Assembly (NCBI GenBank): GCA_023433185.1 | Contig: JAEZEN010000583.1 | Span: 1-8,514 of the forward strand | Direction: 5' to 3' | Length of the DNA stretch: 8,514 bases | Source: Pseudomonadota bacterium | Lineage (GTDB): Bacteria; Pseudomonadota; Alphaproteobacteria; Rhizobiales; Kaistiaceae | In this document: piece after piece, positions 1 to 7,391 of the stretch | Numbering within the stretch: position 1 is the first letter of the stretch | How the letters are laid out: each line of letters starts with the position of its first letter | Position numbers and translations under genes: made by a program | The notes under the pieces: generated by a model | The model's database searches: none | Told to the model about the DNA's origin: nothing | What the model saw: the letters and a program-made list of their open reading frames with translations, nothing else

Positions 1-1430
1 CCGCCGCCGGCGTCATCGCCGGCGACCGCGTCGCGATCCTTTCCGGAAACCGTGCCGAGTTCCTCGAAGTCCTGCTCGGCTGCGCCTGGCTCGGCGCCAT
101 CGCCGTGCCGATCAACACCGCCGCGCGCGGGCCGCAGCTCGCCCATGTCCTCGGCGACAGCGGCGCCCGCCTGATCGTCACCGAGGCCGAACTGGCGCCC
201 GAACTCGCGACCATCGGCGATGCGCCCGGCATCGCCCTCCGCACCGCCTGGATCCTCGACGGCGACGAGGCCGCGATCCCCGGCGTCCGCGACGTCGGCC
301 CGATGCCGCCGCCCGGCACGGAGAGGGCGCCCCATGCGGCACGGCCGGGCGACCTCCTCGCCATCCTCTACACCTCGGGAACGACGGGCATCTCCAAGGG
401 CGTCTGCTCGCCGCACGCCCACTGCTTCTGGTGGGGCGAAAACAGCGCGGACGTGCTCGAGATACGCAAAGGCGACGTGCTGTGGACGGCCCTGCCGCTC
501 TTCCACATCAACGCGATCAACACCTTCTACCAGGCGCTGATCCGCGGCGCGACGCTCACCCTCGCGCGGCGCTTCTCGGCCTCGGGCTTCTGGCCGGCGA
601 TCGCCGCATCCGGCGCCACCGTCAGCTATCTGCTCGGCGCCATGGTGCCGATCCTGCTGGCGCGCCCGCCCGGCCCACACGACCGCGCCCACCGGCTCCG
701 GACCGTGCTCGCCCCGGCGGTGCCGCCGGCCTTCCTCGAGCAGTTCGCCGAGCGCTTCGGCGTCGCCGTCGTCGACGGCTACGGCTCGACGGAAACCAAC
801 TTCGTCATTGGCGGCACGGCCGCCGAGCGCGTGCCGGGCGCGATCGGCCGGGTCCGCCCGGGCTTCCACGCCCGGGTCGTGGACGAGGACGAGAACCCGG
901 TACCCGACGGCACGCCGGGCGAACTGGTGCTGCGCGCGGACGAGCCCCATGCCTTCGCCGCCGGCTATTTCGGCATGCCGGAGCAAACGGTCGCGGCGTG
1001 GCGGAACCTCTGGTTCCACACCGGCGACCGCGTGATCCGCGGTCCGGACGGCAGCTATCGCTTCGTCGACCGCATCAAGGACGTGATCCGCCGGCGCGGC
1101 GAGAACATCTCGGCGCTCGAAGTGGAGGCGGCGATCGCCGCCCATCCGGCGGTGGCCGACGTCGCGGTGTTCCCGGTGCCGTCGGAGCTTGCCGAGGACG
1201 AGGTGATGGCGGCGGTGGTGCTCCGCCCCGGCGCGACGCTCCCGCCCGAGGCACTGCTCGACCATTGCCGCGCGCGCCTCGCCTATTTCGCGCTCCCCCG
1301 CTACGTCGACTTCGTCGCCGCCCTGCCGATGACGGAGAACGGCAAGGTCCGGAAGTTCCGGCTGCGCGAGCAGGGCGTCACCGCCGCGACCTGGGACCGG
1401 GACGCGGCCGGCTACAGGCTCCGCCCCTGA
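1..1430 (+). CDS. AMP-forming acyl-CoA synthetase, CaiC-like (5' end missing)
   Basis: This enzyme activates a carboxylic acid to its CoA thioester through an acyl-adenylate, in the cytoplasm. The reading frame is open from base 3 and the first residues (GVIAGDRVAILSGNRAEFLE) are typical family sequence, so the true start lies off the left edge and roughly 40-60 residues are missing. A GTG at 105 is internal and is not the start. Counting from that GTG codon, the P-loop-like motif YTSGTTGISKG is at 89-99 (bases 369 on). The A5 motif YGSTE follows at about 785. WFHTGDR and the hinge region DRIKDVIRRRGENIS lie at about 1010-1110. The C-terminal lid carries ENGKVRK with the catalytic lysine at about 1340. 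The LPLFHINA and GAMVPILL segments resemble carnitine/crotonobetaine-CoA ligases, but the substrate cannot be read from sequence. It ends convergently inside the lysR gene. Confidence 0.93.
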   Translation, partial: AAGVIAGDRVAILSGNRAEFLEVLLGCAWLGAIAVPINTAARGPQLAHVLGDSGARLIVTEAELAPELATIGDAPGIALRTAWILDGDEAAIPGVRDVGPMPPPGTERAPHAARPGDLLAILYTSGTTGISKGVCSPHAHCFWWGENSADVLEIRKGDVLWTALPLFHINAINTFYQALIRGATLTLARRFSASGFWPAIAASGATVSYLLGAMVPILLARPPGPHDRAHRLRTVLAPAVPPAFLEQFAERFGVAVVDGYGSTETNFVIGGTAAERVPGAIGRVRPGFHARVVDEDENPVPDGTPGELVLRADEPHAFAAGYFGMPEQTVAAWRNLWFHTGDRVIRGPDGSYRFVDRIKDVIRRRGENISALEVEAAIAAHPAVADVAVFPVPSELAEDEVMAAVVLRPGATLPPEALLDHCRARLAYFALPRYVDFVAALPMTENGKVRKFRLREQGVTAATWDRDAAGYRLRP

Positions 1431-2323
1431 TCCGACCCGGGCGGCCGGGACGCCGCCTCGATCGAGGCGAGGAACCGTCCGAGCAGTGGGCGCGACGGGC
1501 CTTTCTGGCGGAAGGCGGCGACCGTGGTCCGCGACCATGTCGCCTCGCGCAGCGGCAACGCCACGCAGCCGGCGGCCGCGACGCTCGATTCCGGCAGGTA
1601 GCTGAGGAACGTGGTTCCCGACAGCATCGCCGGCAGGAGGGTGACCGAAGTCGTCTCCATCACCACCTTCGGCAGCGGCAGGCGCGACCGGCCGAACAGC
1701 CGGTCGAGCTGGCGGCGGTCAGGCTCCAGGCGCTCCGGCACCACCCAGGCATAGGCCGAGAGGTCGGCAAGCCCGAGATCCGGCTTCGTGACGAGCGGAT
1801 GGCCCGGCTGGCCGACGATCGCCATCGCCTCCCGGGTCAGCACCCGGAACTCGATCTCGGGCTCGAAAGGCTCGGTCGGCAGCACCGTGACGACGAGGTC
1901 GAGCGCGCCGCGCTGGAGCGCGCCGAGAAGCGCATCGTTGAGACCCTCCACGATCGAGAGCTGGACGTCCGGCCGGTCGACCAGGAAGGTGCGCGCCGCG
2001 ACCGGGACGATGCTGCGGAGCGCCGCCGGCACGGCCCCGATCTTCAGCCGCCCCTTGCGGGCGCCGCGCAGCGCCTCGATCTCCTGCTCGGCCTCGCCGA
2101 CCTGGGCGAGCACGAGGTGGGCATAGGCGGCAAGGTGCTCGCCATACACGGTCGCCCGCACGCCGTTCGGGCCGCGGTCGAGCAGCTTCACGCCGAGCGA
2201 CTTCTCCAGCGTGCGCAGGCTCTTCGACAGCGCCGGCTGGGTGATGTTGAGGTCGTTCGCCGCAGCACTGAAGCTCGCCCGCTGCAGGACAGCTGTGAGA
2301 TGGCGAAGCTGGCGGAGTTCCAT
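1412..2323 (-). CDS. LysR-family transcriptional regulator
   Basis: A 303-residue DNA-binding regulator of normal LysR length. The N-terminal winged helix-turn-helix occupies about residues 1-60: MELRQLRHL, then ASFSAAANDLNITQPALSKS with the recognition helix at about 28-40, then LEKSLGVKLLDR. A linker helix follows, then the periplasmic-binding-protein-like effector domain from GRLKIG (91-96) to the end. The frame stays open upstream to an ATG at 2410, but I chose the ATG at 2323. MELRQLRHL is the usual LysR opening, and a purine-rich AGGTAAGG sits 9 nt before it. The gene is divergent from the hyuA-like gene, the classic arrangement for a LysR protein controlling the neighbouring operon and itself. 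The effector is probably a substrate or intermediate of the pathway (inference). Its TAG stop lies within the last codons of the convergent ligase gene. Confidence 0.95.
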   Translation of the reverse strand: MELRQLRHLTAVLQRASFSAAANDLNITQPALSKSLRTLEKSLGVKLLDRGPNGVRATVYGEHLAAYAHLVLAQVGEAEQEIEALRGARKGRLKIGAVPAALRSIVPVAARTFLVDRPDVQLSIVEGLNDALLGALQRGALDLVVTVLPTEPFEPEIEFRVLTREAMAIVGQPGHPLVTKPDLGLADLSAYAWVVPERLEPDRRQLDRLFGRSRLPLPKVVMETTSVTLLPAMLSGTTFLSYLPESSVAAAGCVALPLREATWSRTTVAAFRQKGPSRPLLGRFLASIEAASRPPGSDQGRSL

Positions 2324-2332
2324 GGCCGTGCG

Positions 2333-2340
2333 CCTTACCT
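2333..2340 (-). promoter_or_regulatory. Ribosome binding site of the lysR-type gene
   Basis: Read on the minus strand this is AGGTAAGG, with TAAGG ending 9 nt before the ATG at 2323. It supports the 303-residue start over the upstream in-frame ATGs at 2372 and 2410, which would add an unconserved N-terminal tail. Confidence 0.5.
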
Positions 2341-2357
2341 GGCCGCCCCGAATTCGC

Positions 2358-2380
2358 GCCATGGTGGCACAAGTCATGGC
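2358..2380. promoter_or_regulatory. Candidate operator: GCCATG-N11-CATGGC inverted repeat
   Basis: Two perfect 6-bp arms, GCCATG (2358-2363) and CATGGC (2375-2380), flank an 11-nt spacer that itself contains GTGGCAC, a small dyad. Placement between a lysR-type gene and its divergent neighbour, plus dyad symmetry, fits a LysR recognition site. It does not match the common T-N11-A consensus exactly, so this is a candidate only. Confidence 0.3.
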
Positions 2381-2458
2381 ATGAAGGAAAGTTATTGCGT
2401 CAGTCTTCAAAGTTTCTTGGCAGTCCGGCCGGCGGGACGAAGACTCCGCCTTCGAACC

Positions 2459-2466
2459 AGAAGGGA
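2459..2466 (+). promoter_or_regulatory. Ribosome binding site of the hyuA-like gene
   Basis: AGAAGGGA ends 6 nt before the ATG at 2473. It fixes the start of the hyuA-like gene at MAYRISVDTGGTFTD and rules out the in-frame upstream start at about 2395. Confidence 0.7.
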
Positions 2467-2472
2467 AGTCGC

Positions 2473-4554
2473 ATGGCCTATCGCATCTCGGTGGATACCG
2501 GGGGGACCTTCACCGACGTCGTGGTGTCCGAGAACGGCCGGATCGTCCTCATCGAGAAGGCGCTGACTACGCCCGAACGCATCTTCCGCGGCATGCAGGC
2601 GGCGCTGACCATCGCCGGCGACCGTCTCGGCCTCGGCCTCGCCGACCTCCTCGCGGCGACGGAGCTCTTCATCTACGGCACGACCCGCGCCGCCAACGCG
2701 ATCGTCGAGGCGAAGACCGCCCGCACCGCGCTCCTGGTCACCGAAGGCTTCCCCGACATCCTGCTCTACCGCGAGGGCGGCAAGGCCAAGCCCCACGATT
2801 CGAGCAAGGACTACCCGGCCCCCTACATCCCCCGCCGCTACACCTTCGAGATCCGCGAGCGCATCACCGCCGAAGGCGAGGTGCTGACGCCACTCGACAC
2901 GGCCCGGGCGGCAGACGTGCTGGCGACGCTCAAGGCGCGGAACTTCGAGGCGGTCGCAGTCTGTCTGCTGTGGTCGGTGGTCAATCCCGACCATGAGAAC
3001 GCCCTCGCCGCGATGATCGAGGCGCACCTGCCGGGCGTCCCCTATTCGCTGTCGAACCGCCTGATCCCGATCGTGCGCGAATACCGGCGGGCCTCGGCGA
3101 CGGCGATCGACGCCTCGCTCAAGCCGCTGATGGAGCGCCACCTCCGCGAGATGGAAGACGACCTCCGCGCCGCCGGCTATGGCGGCGAGATCCTCGTCTC
3201 GACCTCGGTCGGCGGCTGCATGAATGTCGAGGAGCTGGCGGCACGGCCGATCCACACCGTCAAGTCCGGCCCGGCCATGGCCCCGGTCGCCGGACGGCGC
3301 TACGCCGCCGAGGAGGACGCCGGCCGCGACGTGATCGTCTGCGACACCGGCGGTACGACCTTCGACGTCGGGCTGATCCGCGACGGTGCCCTCGTCTATT
3401 CGCGCGACACCTGGCTCGGCCCGAAATGGACCGGCCACATCATGAGCATGTCCACGGTCGACGTGCGCTCGATCGGCGCCGGCGGCGGCTCGATCGCCCA
3501 TGTCGATGCCGGCGGGCTGCTCCGGGTCGGGCCGCGGAGCGCGGGATCGGTCCCCGGACCGGCCGCCTATGGCCGCGGCGGCACCGAGCCCACGGTCACC
3601 GACGCCGCTGTGGTGCTCGGCTATCTCGACCCGGCCTTCTTCCTCGGCGGACGCATGAAGCTCGATGCCGACGCCGCGGCGACCGCGATCGGCGGCCTCG
3701 CCAATCGCCTCGGCCTCGCGCCCGAAGATGCCGCCCATGCCGTCATCCACCTCGCCAACGAGCACATGATCCGCGCCATCAACGAGATCACCGTCAACGA
3801 GGGCATCAATCCCCGCGAGAGCCTCATCCTCGCCGGCGGCGGCGCGGCCGGCATGAATATCGGCCTAATCGCCCAGGAGCTCGGCTGCGCCCGCGTGCTG
3901 GTCCCGGCGACCGCGTCGGCGCTGAGCGCCTCGGGCATGCAGTTCTCCGATATCGTCTTCGAGCACAGCGCCAGCGCCCTCACCCGCACCAACGCCTTCG
4001 ACTTCGCGGCGGTCAACCGGGCGCTCGAATCGATCCGCGGCGAACTCGAGCGCTTCACCGCGGGGCTCGGCGACCGGGCGCATGGCCGTGTCCGGACCGA
4101 GTTCTTCGTCGAGGCCCGCTACCTGTTCCAGATCTGGGAGCTCGACGTGCCCCTCGGCGTCGGCCGGTTCGAGACCGATGACGACGTCCGCGCCCTCGAT
4201 GCCGCCTTCGACGTCGCCCACGAGCGCGTTTTCGCTGTCGTCGACACCGAGAGCCCGGTCGAGTGCGTCACCTGGAAGGGCCGCGTCACCATCGCGCTCG
4301 ACGACGGCGGCGCGCTGCCTCCGCCGGCTTCGACGACTCCCTCGATCCCCGAGCCGGACCGCCGGCGCCGCGCCTATTTCGGCGGCGGGCAGTGGGTTGA
4401 CGCGCCGATCCACCTCGGCGCGGGCCTCGCCCCCGGTGCCGAGGTGCCCGGACCGGCGGTCATCGAGGAGACCACCACCACCATCGTCGTCTACCCCGGC
4501 ATGACCGCGCGCCGCACCGTCGCCGGCAACACCTTCCTCGACATCGCGACCTGA
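2473..4554 (+). CDS. hyuA: Hydantoinase/oxoprolinase family subunit A (ATP-binding)
   Basis: A 693-residue protein of usual family length. HyuA-type subunits bind and cleave ATP to activate the substrate, working with a HyuB partner. Known complexes are N-methylhydantoinase, 5-oxoprolinase, caprolactamase, and acetone and acetophenone carboxylases. The N-terminal domain opens with the phosphate-binding loop DTGGTFTD (residues 8-15) and carries YGTTRAANAI (68-77). The central Hydantoinase_A domain has a second ATP motif, CDTGGTTFD (290-298), then SIGAGGGSI (333-341), the PRSAGSVPGPAAYGRGG stretch and LAGGGAAGMN (454-462 region). The C-terminal domain ends with GPAVIEE (660-666) and a PGMTA loop. 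All expected motifs are present. The start is set by a good ribosome binding site. The stop overlaps the next ATG by one base (TGATG). The symbol denotes family; which cyclic amide or ketone is used is not known. Confidence 0.93.
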   Translation: MAYRISVDTGGTFTDVVVSENGRIVLIEKALTTPERIFRGMQAALTIAGDRLGLGLADLLAATELFIYGTTRAANAIVEAKTARTALLVTEGFPDILLYREGGKAKPHDSSKDYPAPYIPRRYTFEIRERITAEGEVLTPLDTARAADVLATLKARNFEAVAVCLLWSVVNPDHENALAAMIEAHLPGVPYSLSNRLIPIVREYRRASATAIDASLKPLMERHLREMEDDLRAAGYGGEILVSTSVGGCMNVEELAARPIHTVKSGPAMAPVAGRRYAAEEDAGRDVIVCDTGGTTFDVGLIRDGALVYSRDTWLGPKWTGHIMSMSTVDVRSIGAGGGSIAHVDAGGLLRVGPRSAGSVPGPAAYGRGGTEPTVTDAAVVLGYLDPAFFLGGRMKLDADAAATAIGGLANRLGLAPEDAAHAVIHLANEHMIRAINEITVNEGINPRESLILAGGGAAGMNIGLIAQELGCARVLVPATASALSASGMQFSDIVFEHSASALTRTNAFDFAAVNRALESIRGELERFTAGLGDRAHGRVRTEFFVEARYLFQIWELDVPLGVGRFETDDDVRALDAAFDVAHERVFAVVDTESPVECVTWKGRVTIALDDGGALPPPASTTPSIPEPDRRRRAYFGGGQWVDAPIHLGAGLAPGAEVPGPAVIEETTTTIVVYPGMTARRTVAGNTFLDIAT

Positions 4555-4555
4555 T

Positions 4556-4559
4556 GGAG
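4556..4559 (+). promoter_or_regulatory. Ribosome binding site deciding the hyuB-like start
   Basis: GGAG lies 9 nt before the ATG at 4569. The alternative in-frame ATG at 4554, overlapping the hyuA stop, has no Shine-Dalgarno sequence in front of it. I therefore prefer 4569, though coupled re-initiation at 4554 would add only five residues (MEPPA). Confidence 0.5.
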
Positions 4560-4568
4560 CCGCCCGCC

Positions 4569-6347
4569 ATGGCCGACACCGACCCGCCCGTCGTCACCGA
4601 CCCGGTGCTGACCGCGGTCATCGCGAACCGCCTCGACGGGATCGTCCGCGAGATGGAGAACACGCTGCTGCGGGCGGCGCGCTCGGCGATCATCGCCGCC
4701 GCCCGCGACTTCTCCTGCGTGATCATCACCGCCGACAACCAACTGCTCTCGACCGCCGAGGGCCTGCCGGTCCACATCTTCGGCTCGCACCTCCAGAGCC
4801 GGTCGATGTGCGAACTCCACCGCGACCTCGCCGAGGGCGACGCCTTCCTCCACAACGACCCCTATCTCGGCAACACCCACGCCGCCGACCACACGATCCT
4901 CGTGCCGGTGTTCTTCGAGGGCGAGCACATGTTCACCGCCAGCGCCAAGGCGCACCAGGCGGACTGCGGCAACGCCATCCCATCGACCTATTCGGCGGGA
5001 GCCAAGGACGTCTATGCCGAGGGCGCGCTCGTCTTCCCCTGCGTCCGCATCGAGCGCGACTACCGGATGAACGACGACATCGTGCGGATGTGCAAGGCGC
5101 GCATCCGCGTGCCCGAGCAGTGGCACGGCGACTTCCTGGCCGCGCTGGGCGCGGCCCGGGTGGCGGAGCGGCGGCTGAAGGAACTCTGCGCCAAGTATGG
5201 CCGCGGGACCATCCGGGAGTTCTGCCGGAGCTGGCTCAACTATTCCGAGGCGCTGATGATGGCCGAGATCCGCAAGATGCCGGCCGGCAAGGCGATCGGC
5301 CACGGCGCCCACGACCCGGTCCCCGGCCTCGTGCCGGACGGGATCCCCATCAACATGACCCTCGAGGTGAAGCCCGAGGAGGCGCTGATCGAGATCGACC
5401 TCCGCGACAATATCGACTGCCTCGACTGCGGCCTCAACCAGTCCGAGGCCTGCACGCTCAACAATGTCATCGCCGGCATCTTCAACTGCATCGACCCGGA
5501 GATCCCGAACAATTCCGGCGCCTTCCGCCGCATCAGGATCCACCTCCGCGACGGCTGCGTCGTGGGCCGCCCGTCCTTTCCGCATTCGTGCTCGGTGGCG
5601 ACCACCAACGTCGCCGGGCGGCTGGTCAACGTCACCCAGAGCACCTTCGCCGCGATCGGCGAGGGCCTGGGCCTCGGCGAAGGCGGCTGCGCCGTCGGCG
5701 CGGGCTATGCGGTGGTCTCGGGCAAGGACTACCGGCGCGGCGGCCAGCCCTATATCAACCAGCTCTTCGCCAGCCTCAATGGCGGCCCGGGCGGGCCGAA
5801 GGCGGACGGCTGGGCCTCCTATGCCGGCCCGCAGTCGCCCGGCTCGTCCTACCGCGACAGCATCGAGCTGGACGAGATCAAGCACCCGGTGCTGATCCGT
5901 TCGCTCCGCCTCGTGCCGGGCACGGGCGGGGCCGGACGCTATCGCGGGTCGCCGCCCTCGGAGATCACCTTCGGCCCGCGGCGCGACACGATGACGGCGG
6001 TGATCACCAGCGACTGCAACCACTTCGCCCCGAAGGGCGTGCGCGGCGGCCATGACGGGGTGCTCGCCACCGCCTGGCTGGTCGACGACGACGGCAACGA
6101 GGAGAAGCTCGCCAACGTCGTCCAGCTCGAACTGAAGCCCGGCCAGTGGATCCGCGGCCACGAGAGCAGCGGCGGCGGCTATGGCGACCCGCGGACGCGC
6201 GATCCCGAGCGGGTCCGCAACGACGTGCTCGAGGGCTGGGAGACCCTGGAGCGCGCCCGCGACGTCTACGGCGTTGCCCTGACCGGCAGCGTCGCGGACG
6301 AGACGCTCGCCGTCGATGTCGACGCCACGGCGCGGCTGAGGACATGA
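4569..6347 (+). CDS. hyuB: Hydantoinase/oxoprolinase family subunit B
   Basis: A 592-residue HyuB-type subunit, the partner of the preceding ATP-binding subunit. In this family the B subunit carries the site where the cyclic amide is opened or the ketone is carboxylated. The N-terminus (DPVLTAVIANRLDGIVREME) is typical. HNDPYLGNTHAADH at residues 95-108 is the conserved His/Asp-rich block and the likely metal-binding region. The N-S-G-AFRR and GGPGG segments follow, and the C-terminus has the family signature SGGGYGDP (GGGYGDP at 535-541) followed by RDPERVRNDVLEGWETLERARDVYG. No motif is missing. The start at 4569 is chosen for its ribosome binding site; 4554 is possible. The TGA stop overlaps the SDR start as ATGA, so the three genes are almost certainly one transcript. 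Substrate unknown; no acetone-carboxylase gamma subunit gene is in the window. Confidence 0.93.
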   Translation: MADTDPPVVTDPVLTAVIANRLDGIVREMENTLLRAARSAIIAAARDFSCVIITADNQLLSTAEGLPVHIFGSHLQSRSMCELHRDLAEGDAFLHNDPYLGNTHAADHTILVPVFFEGEHMFTASAKAHQADCGNAIPSTYSAGAKDVYAEGALVFPCVRIERDYRMNDDIVRMCKARIRVPEQWHGDFLAALGAARVAERRLKELCAKYGRGTIREFCRSWLNYSEALMMAEIRKMPAGKAIGHGAHDPVPGLVPDGIPINMTLEVKPEEALIEIDLRDNIDCLDCGLNQSEACTLNNVIAGIFNCIDPEIPNNSGAFRRIRIHLRDGCVVGRPSFPHSCSVATTNVAGRLVNVTQSTFAAIGEGLGLGEGGCAVGAGYAVVSGKDYRRGGQPYINQLFASLNGGPGGPKADGWASYAGPQSPGSSYRDSIELDEIKHPVLIRSLRLVPGTGGAGRYRGSPPSEITFGPRRDTMTAVITSDCNHFAPKGVRGGHDGVLATAWLVDDDGNEEKLANVVQLELKPGQWIRGHESSGGGYGDPRTRDPERVRNDVLEGWETLERARDVYGVALTGSVADETLAVDVDATARLRT

Positions 6348-7069
6348 GGACGGTCTTCGTCACCGGCGCCGCCCGCGGCATCGGCGCGGCGATCGCGCGA
6401 GCCTTCCACGCGGCGGGCGACAACGTGGTGCTGGCCGACCGCAACCAGGACGTGACCGCGACAGCCGCCGCCCTCGGCGTTCGCAGCCTGGCCCTGTCCC
6501 TCGATGTCGAGGACGAGGTTGCCTTCCGTGCCGCCTTCGATGCAGGGGCTGCGCATTTCGGCGGCATCGACGTGATGGTCAATAACGCCGCGCAGACCAT
6601 CCAGCGTTCGGTCTGGGACATTCCCGCCGCCGAGTGGGATCAGGTGATGGCGACCAACCTTCGCGGCGCATTCTTCGGCTGCCGCATCGCCGGGGCCTTC
6701 CTCCGCGAGCGGGGGACGGGCGGGCGGATCGTCAATCTCGCCTCGATCGCCGGCCAGCGCGGCGGCACGGCGAGCGGCGCCCACTATGCCGCGTCGAAGG
6801 CCGGGATCATCGTGCTCACCAAGATCTTCGCGGCCGAGCTCGCCCCGCATGGCGTCACCGTCAACGCGCTGGCGCCGGCGGCGATCGACGGGCCGCTGAT
6901 GGCCGGGCTCGACGAGGCTGTGAAGACGCGCCTCAGGGGCGGCATCCCGGTCGGCCGTTTCGGCCGCGACCGCGAGGTCGCCGCCGCCGCCCTCTATCTC
7001 GCCTCCGACGACGCCGGCTTCGTCACCGGCACGACCATCGACATCAACGGCGGGATGCTCATGCGCTGA
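6344..7069 (+). CDS. Short-chain dehydrogenase/reductase (SDR)
   Basis: A 241-residue classical SDR, an NAD(P)-dependent alcohol/ketone oxidoreductase of the cytoplasm. The Rossmann fold starts at once with TGAARGIG (residues 7-14). Asp32 in LADRN after the second strand suggests NAD preference, although Arg33 is also present. Asp54 (LDV), NNAA (80-83), and the catalytic set Asn105, Ser134, Tyr148 and Lys152 (YAASK) are all in place. The C-terminus ends in VTGTTIDINGGM, the usual family ending. The usual Pro-Gly after the sixth strand is Pro-Ala here (LAPAAIDGP, 176-184), a known variation. The start overlaps the hyuB stop by 4 bases; a GAGG lies only 2 nt upstream, so translation probably depends on coupling. 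The operon position suggests it makes or consumes the HyuAB substrate or product; the direction is not known. Confidence 0.93.
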   Translation: MRTVFVTGAARGIGAAIARAFHAAGDNVVLADRNQDVTATAAALGVRSLALSLDVEDEVAFRAAFDAGAAHFGGIDVMVNNAAQTIQRSVWDIPAAEWDQVMATNLRGAFFGCRIAGAFLRERGTGGRIVNLASIAGQRGGTASGAHYAASKAGIIVLTKIFAAELAPHGVTVNALAPAAIDGPLMAGLDEAVKTRLRGGIPVGRFGRDREVAAAALYLASDDAGFVTGTTIDINGGMLMR

Positions 7070-7391
7070 CGCACGCACCGGTGGCTGCCGCCTCGGCAGT
7101 TCTGCGGATGCGCTTTCGTCGCGCCCGCGACGGCCCCGTGACGGCACGGAAACTGCACGGCAATCCGCGCAATTGGACCCGTCCGAATTGTCCGAACTGT
7201 CCCTATCGCAAGGGCCGGTTTCGGCGGACCTTTCGGATGTCGGGAACGGCGGGGAGCGTGCGGTTGATGGCGTGGCGGAAGCGGGGCAGCGAAATCCCGG
7301 GACGCGGCCCGGCGCGGCTGCCACCACCGCCGGCCATGCCGGCAGCAACCGTGATCCACCCGGCCCGCCTCGCGACCGCGCCCCGGTCGCG
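7070..7391. other. 322-bp intergenic region, no confident gene
   Basis: Between the SDR stop and the GGT-like start I see no gene I would call. A plus-strand open frame from an ATG at 7108 to a TGA at 7393-7395 could encode 95 arginine-rich residues. It has no ribosome binding site and no recognisable motif, but its stop overlaps the next ATG as ATGA. The first 130 bases after the SDR have a slightly lower GC content. The region contains the repeat/dyad element at 7170-7202, a GCCGGC-CAT-GCCGGC hairpin at 7329-7343, and the start-codon hairpin at 7370-7392. No stem followed by a T-run is present, so there is no clear intrinsic terminator for the hyu operon. Confidence 0.6.
7170..7202. repeat. 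TCCGAAYTG tandem repeat with overlapping dyad
   Basis: TCCGAATTG (7182-7190) is followed immediately by TCCGAACTG (7191-7199) and the start of a third unit (TCC, 7200-7202). The first unit is also the right arm of an imperfect inverted repeat: CAATTGGAC (7170-7178), a CC centre, and GTCCGAATTG (7181-7190) with one unpaired G. The structure lies about 190-220 bp before the GGT-like gene and about 100 bp after the SDR. It has no T-run, so a protein-binding site is likelier than a terminator. The role is inference. Confidence 0.4.

Larger units (their letters stand above)
2324..2472. promoter_or_regulatory. Divergent control region between lysR-type gene and hyuA-like operon
   Basis: This 149-bp gap separates two divergently transcribed genes, so promoters for both must lie in it or close by. 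The stretch 2381-2420 is clearly more AT-rich than its surroundings. It holds AAAGTT twice, at 2388-2393 and 2409-2414, exactly 21 bp apart. An inverted repeat lies at 2358-2380, and a weak CGAAG/CTTCG stem with a 7-nt loop lies in the hyuA leader at about 2438-2454. I found no convincing -35/-10 pair. LysR proteins usually bind such gaps, but which element is the operator is inference. Confidence 0.6.

Noticed and set aside
857..876. CCCGGGC / GCCCGGG hairpin inside the ligase gene
   Set aside because: It lies in the middle of a conserved coding region made of Arg/Pro/Gly codons. A 7-bp GC-only stem is expected by chance at this composition, and there is no T-run.
2389..2410. Minus-strand promoter for lysR using AATAAC as a -10 box
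   Set aside because: Only a 4/6 match to the -10 consensus, and no acceptable -35 box at 16-18 bp.
431..2566. 711-codon plus-strand frame running through the ligase end, the antisense of lysR and the hyuA start
   Set aside because: It crosses three supported genes in the wrong frame or strand and reads as an Arg/Pro/Gly-rich shadow.
2407..3765. Long minus-strand open frame (452 codons) opposite the hyuA-like gene
   Set aside because: It is antisense to a gene with complete family motifs. High-GC DNA lacks stop codons by composition, and the translated product is low-complexity with no domain.
4491..6161. Long minus-strand open frame (556 codons) opposite the hyuB-like gene
   Set aside because: Same reason: a composition-driven antisense frame over a well-supported plus-strand gene, with no recognisable protein features.
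7173..7208. Sigma-70-type promoter (TTGGAC with CTATCG) before the GGT-like gene
   Set aside because: The spacing between the two boxes is about 24 bp, far from the usual 16-18, and the -10 match is poor.
7329..7343. GCCGGC-CAT-GCCGGC stem as a terminator of the hyu operon
   Set aside because: It is not followed by a T-rich tract and lies about 260 bases after the SDR stop. GCCGGC is itself palindromic and common in such DNA.
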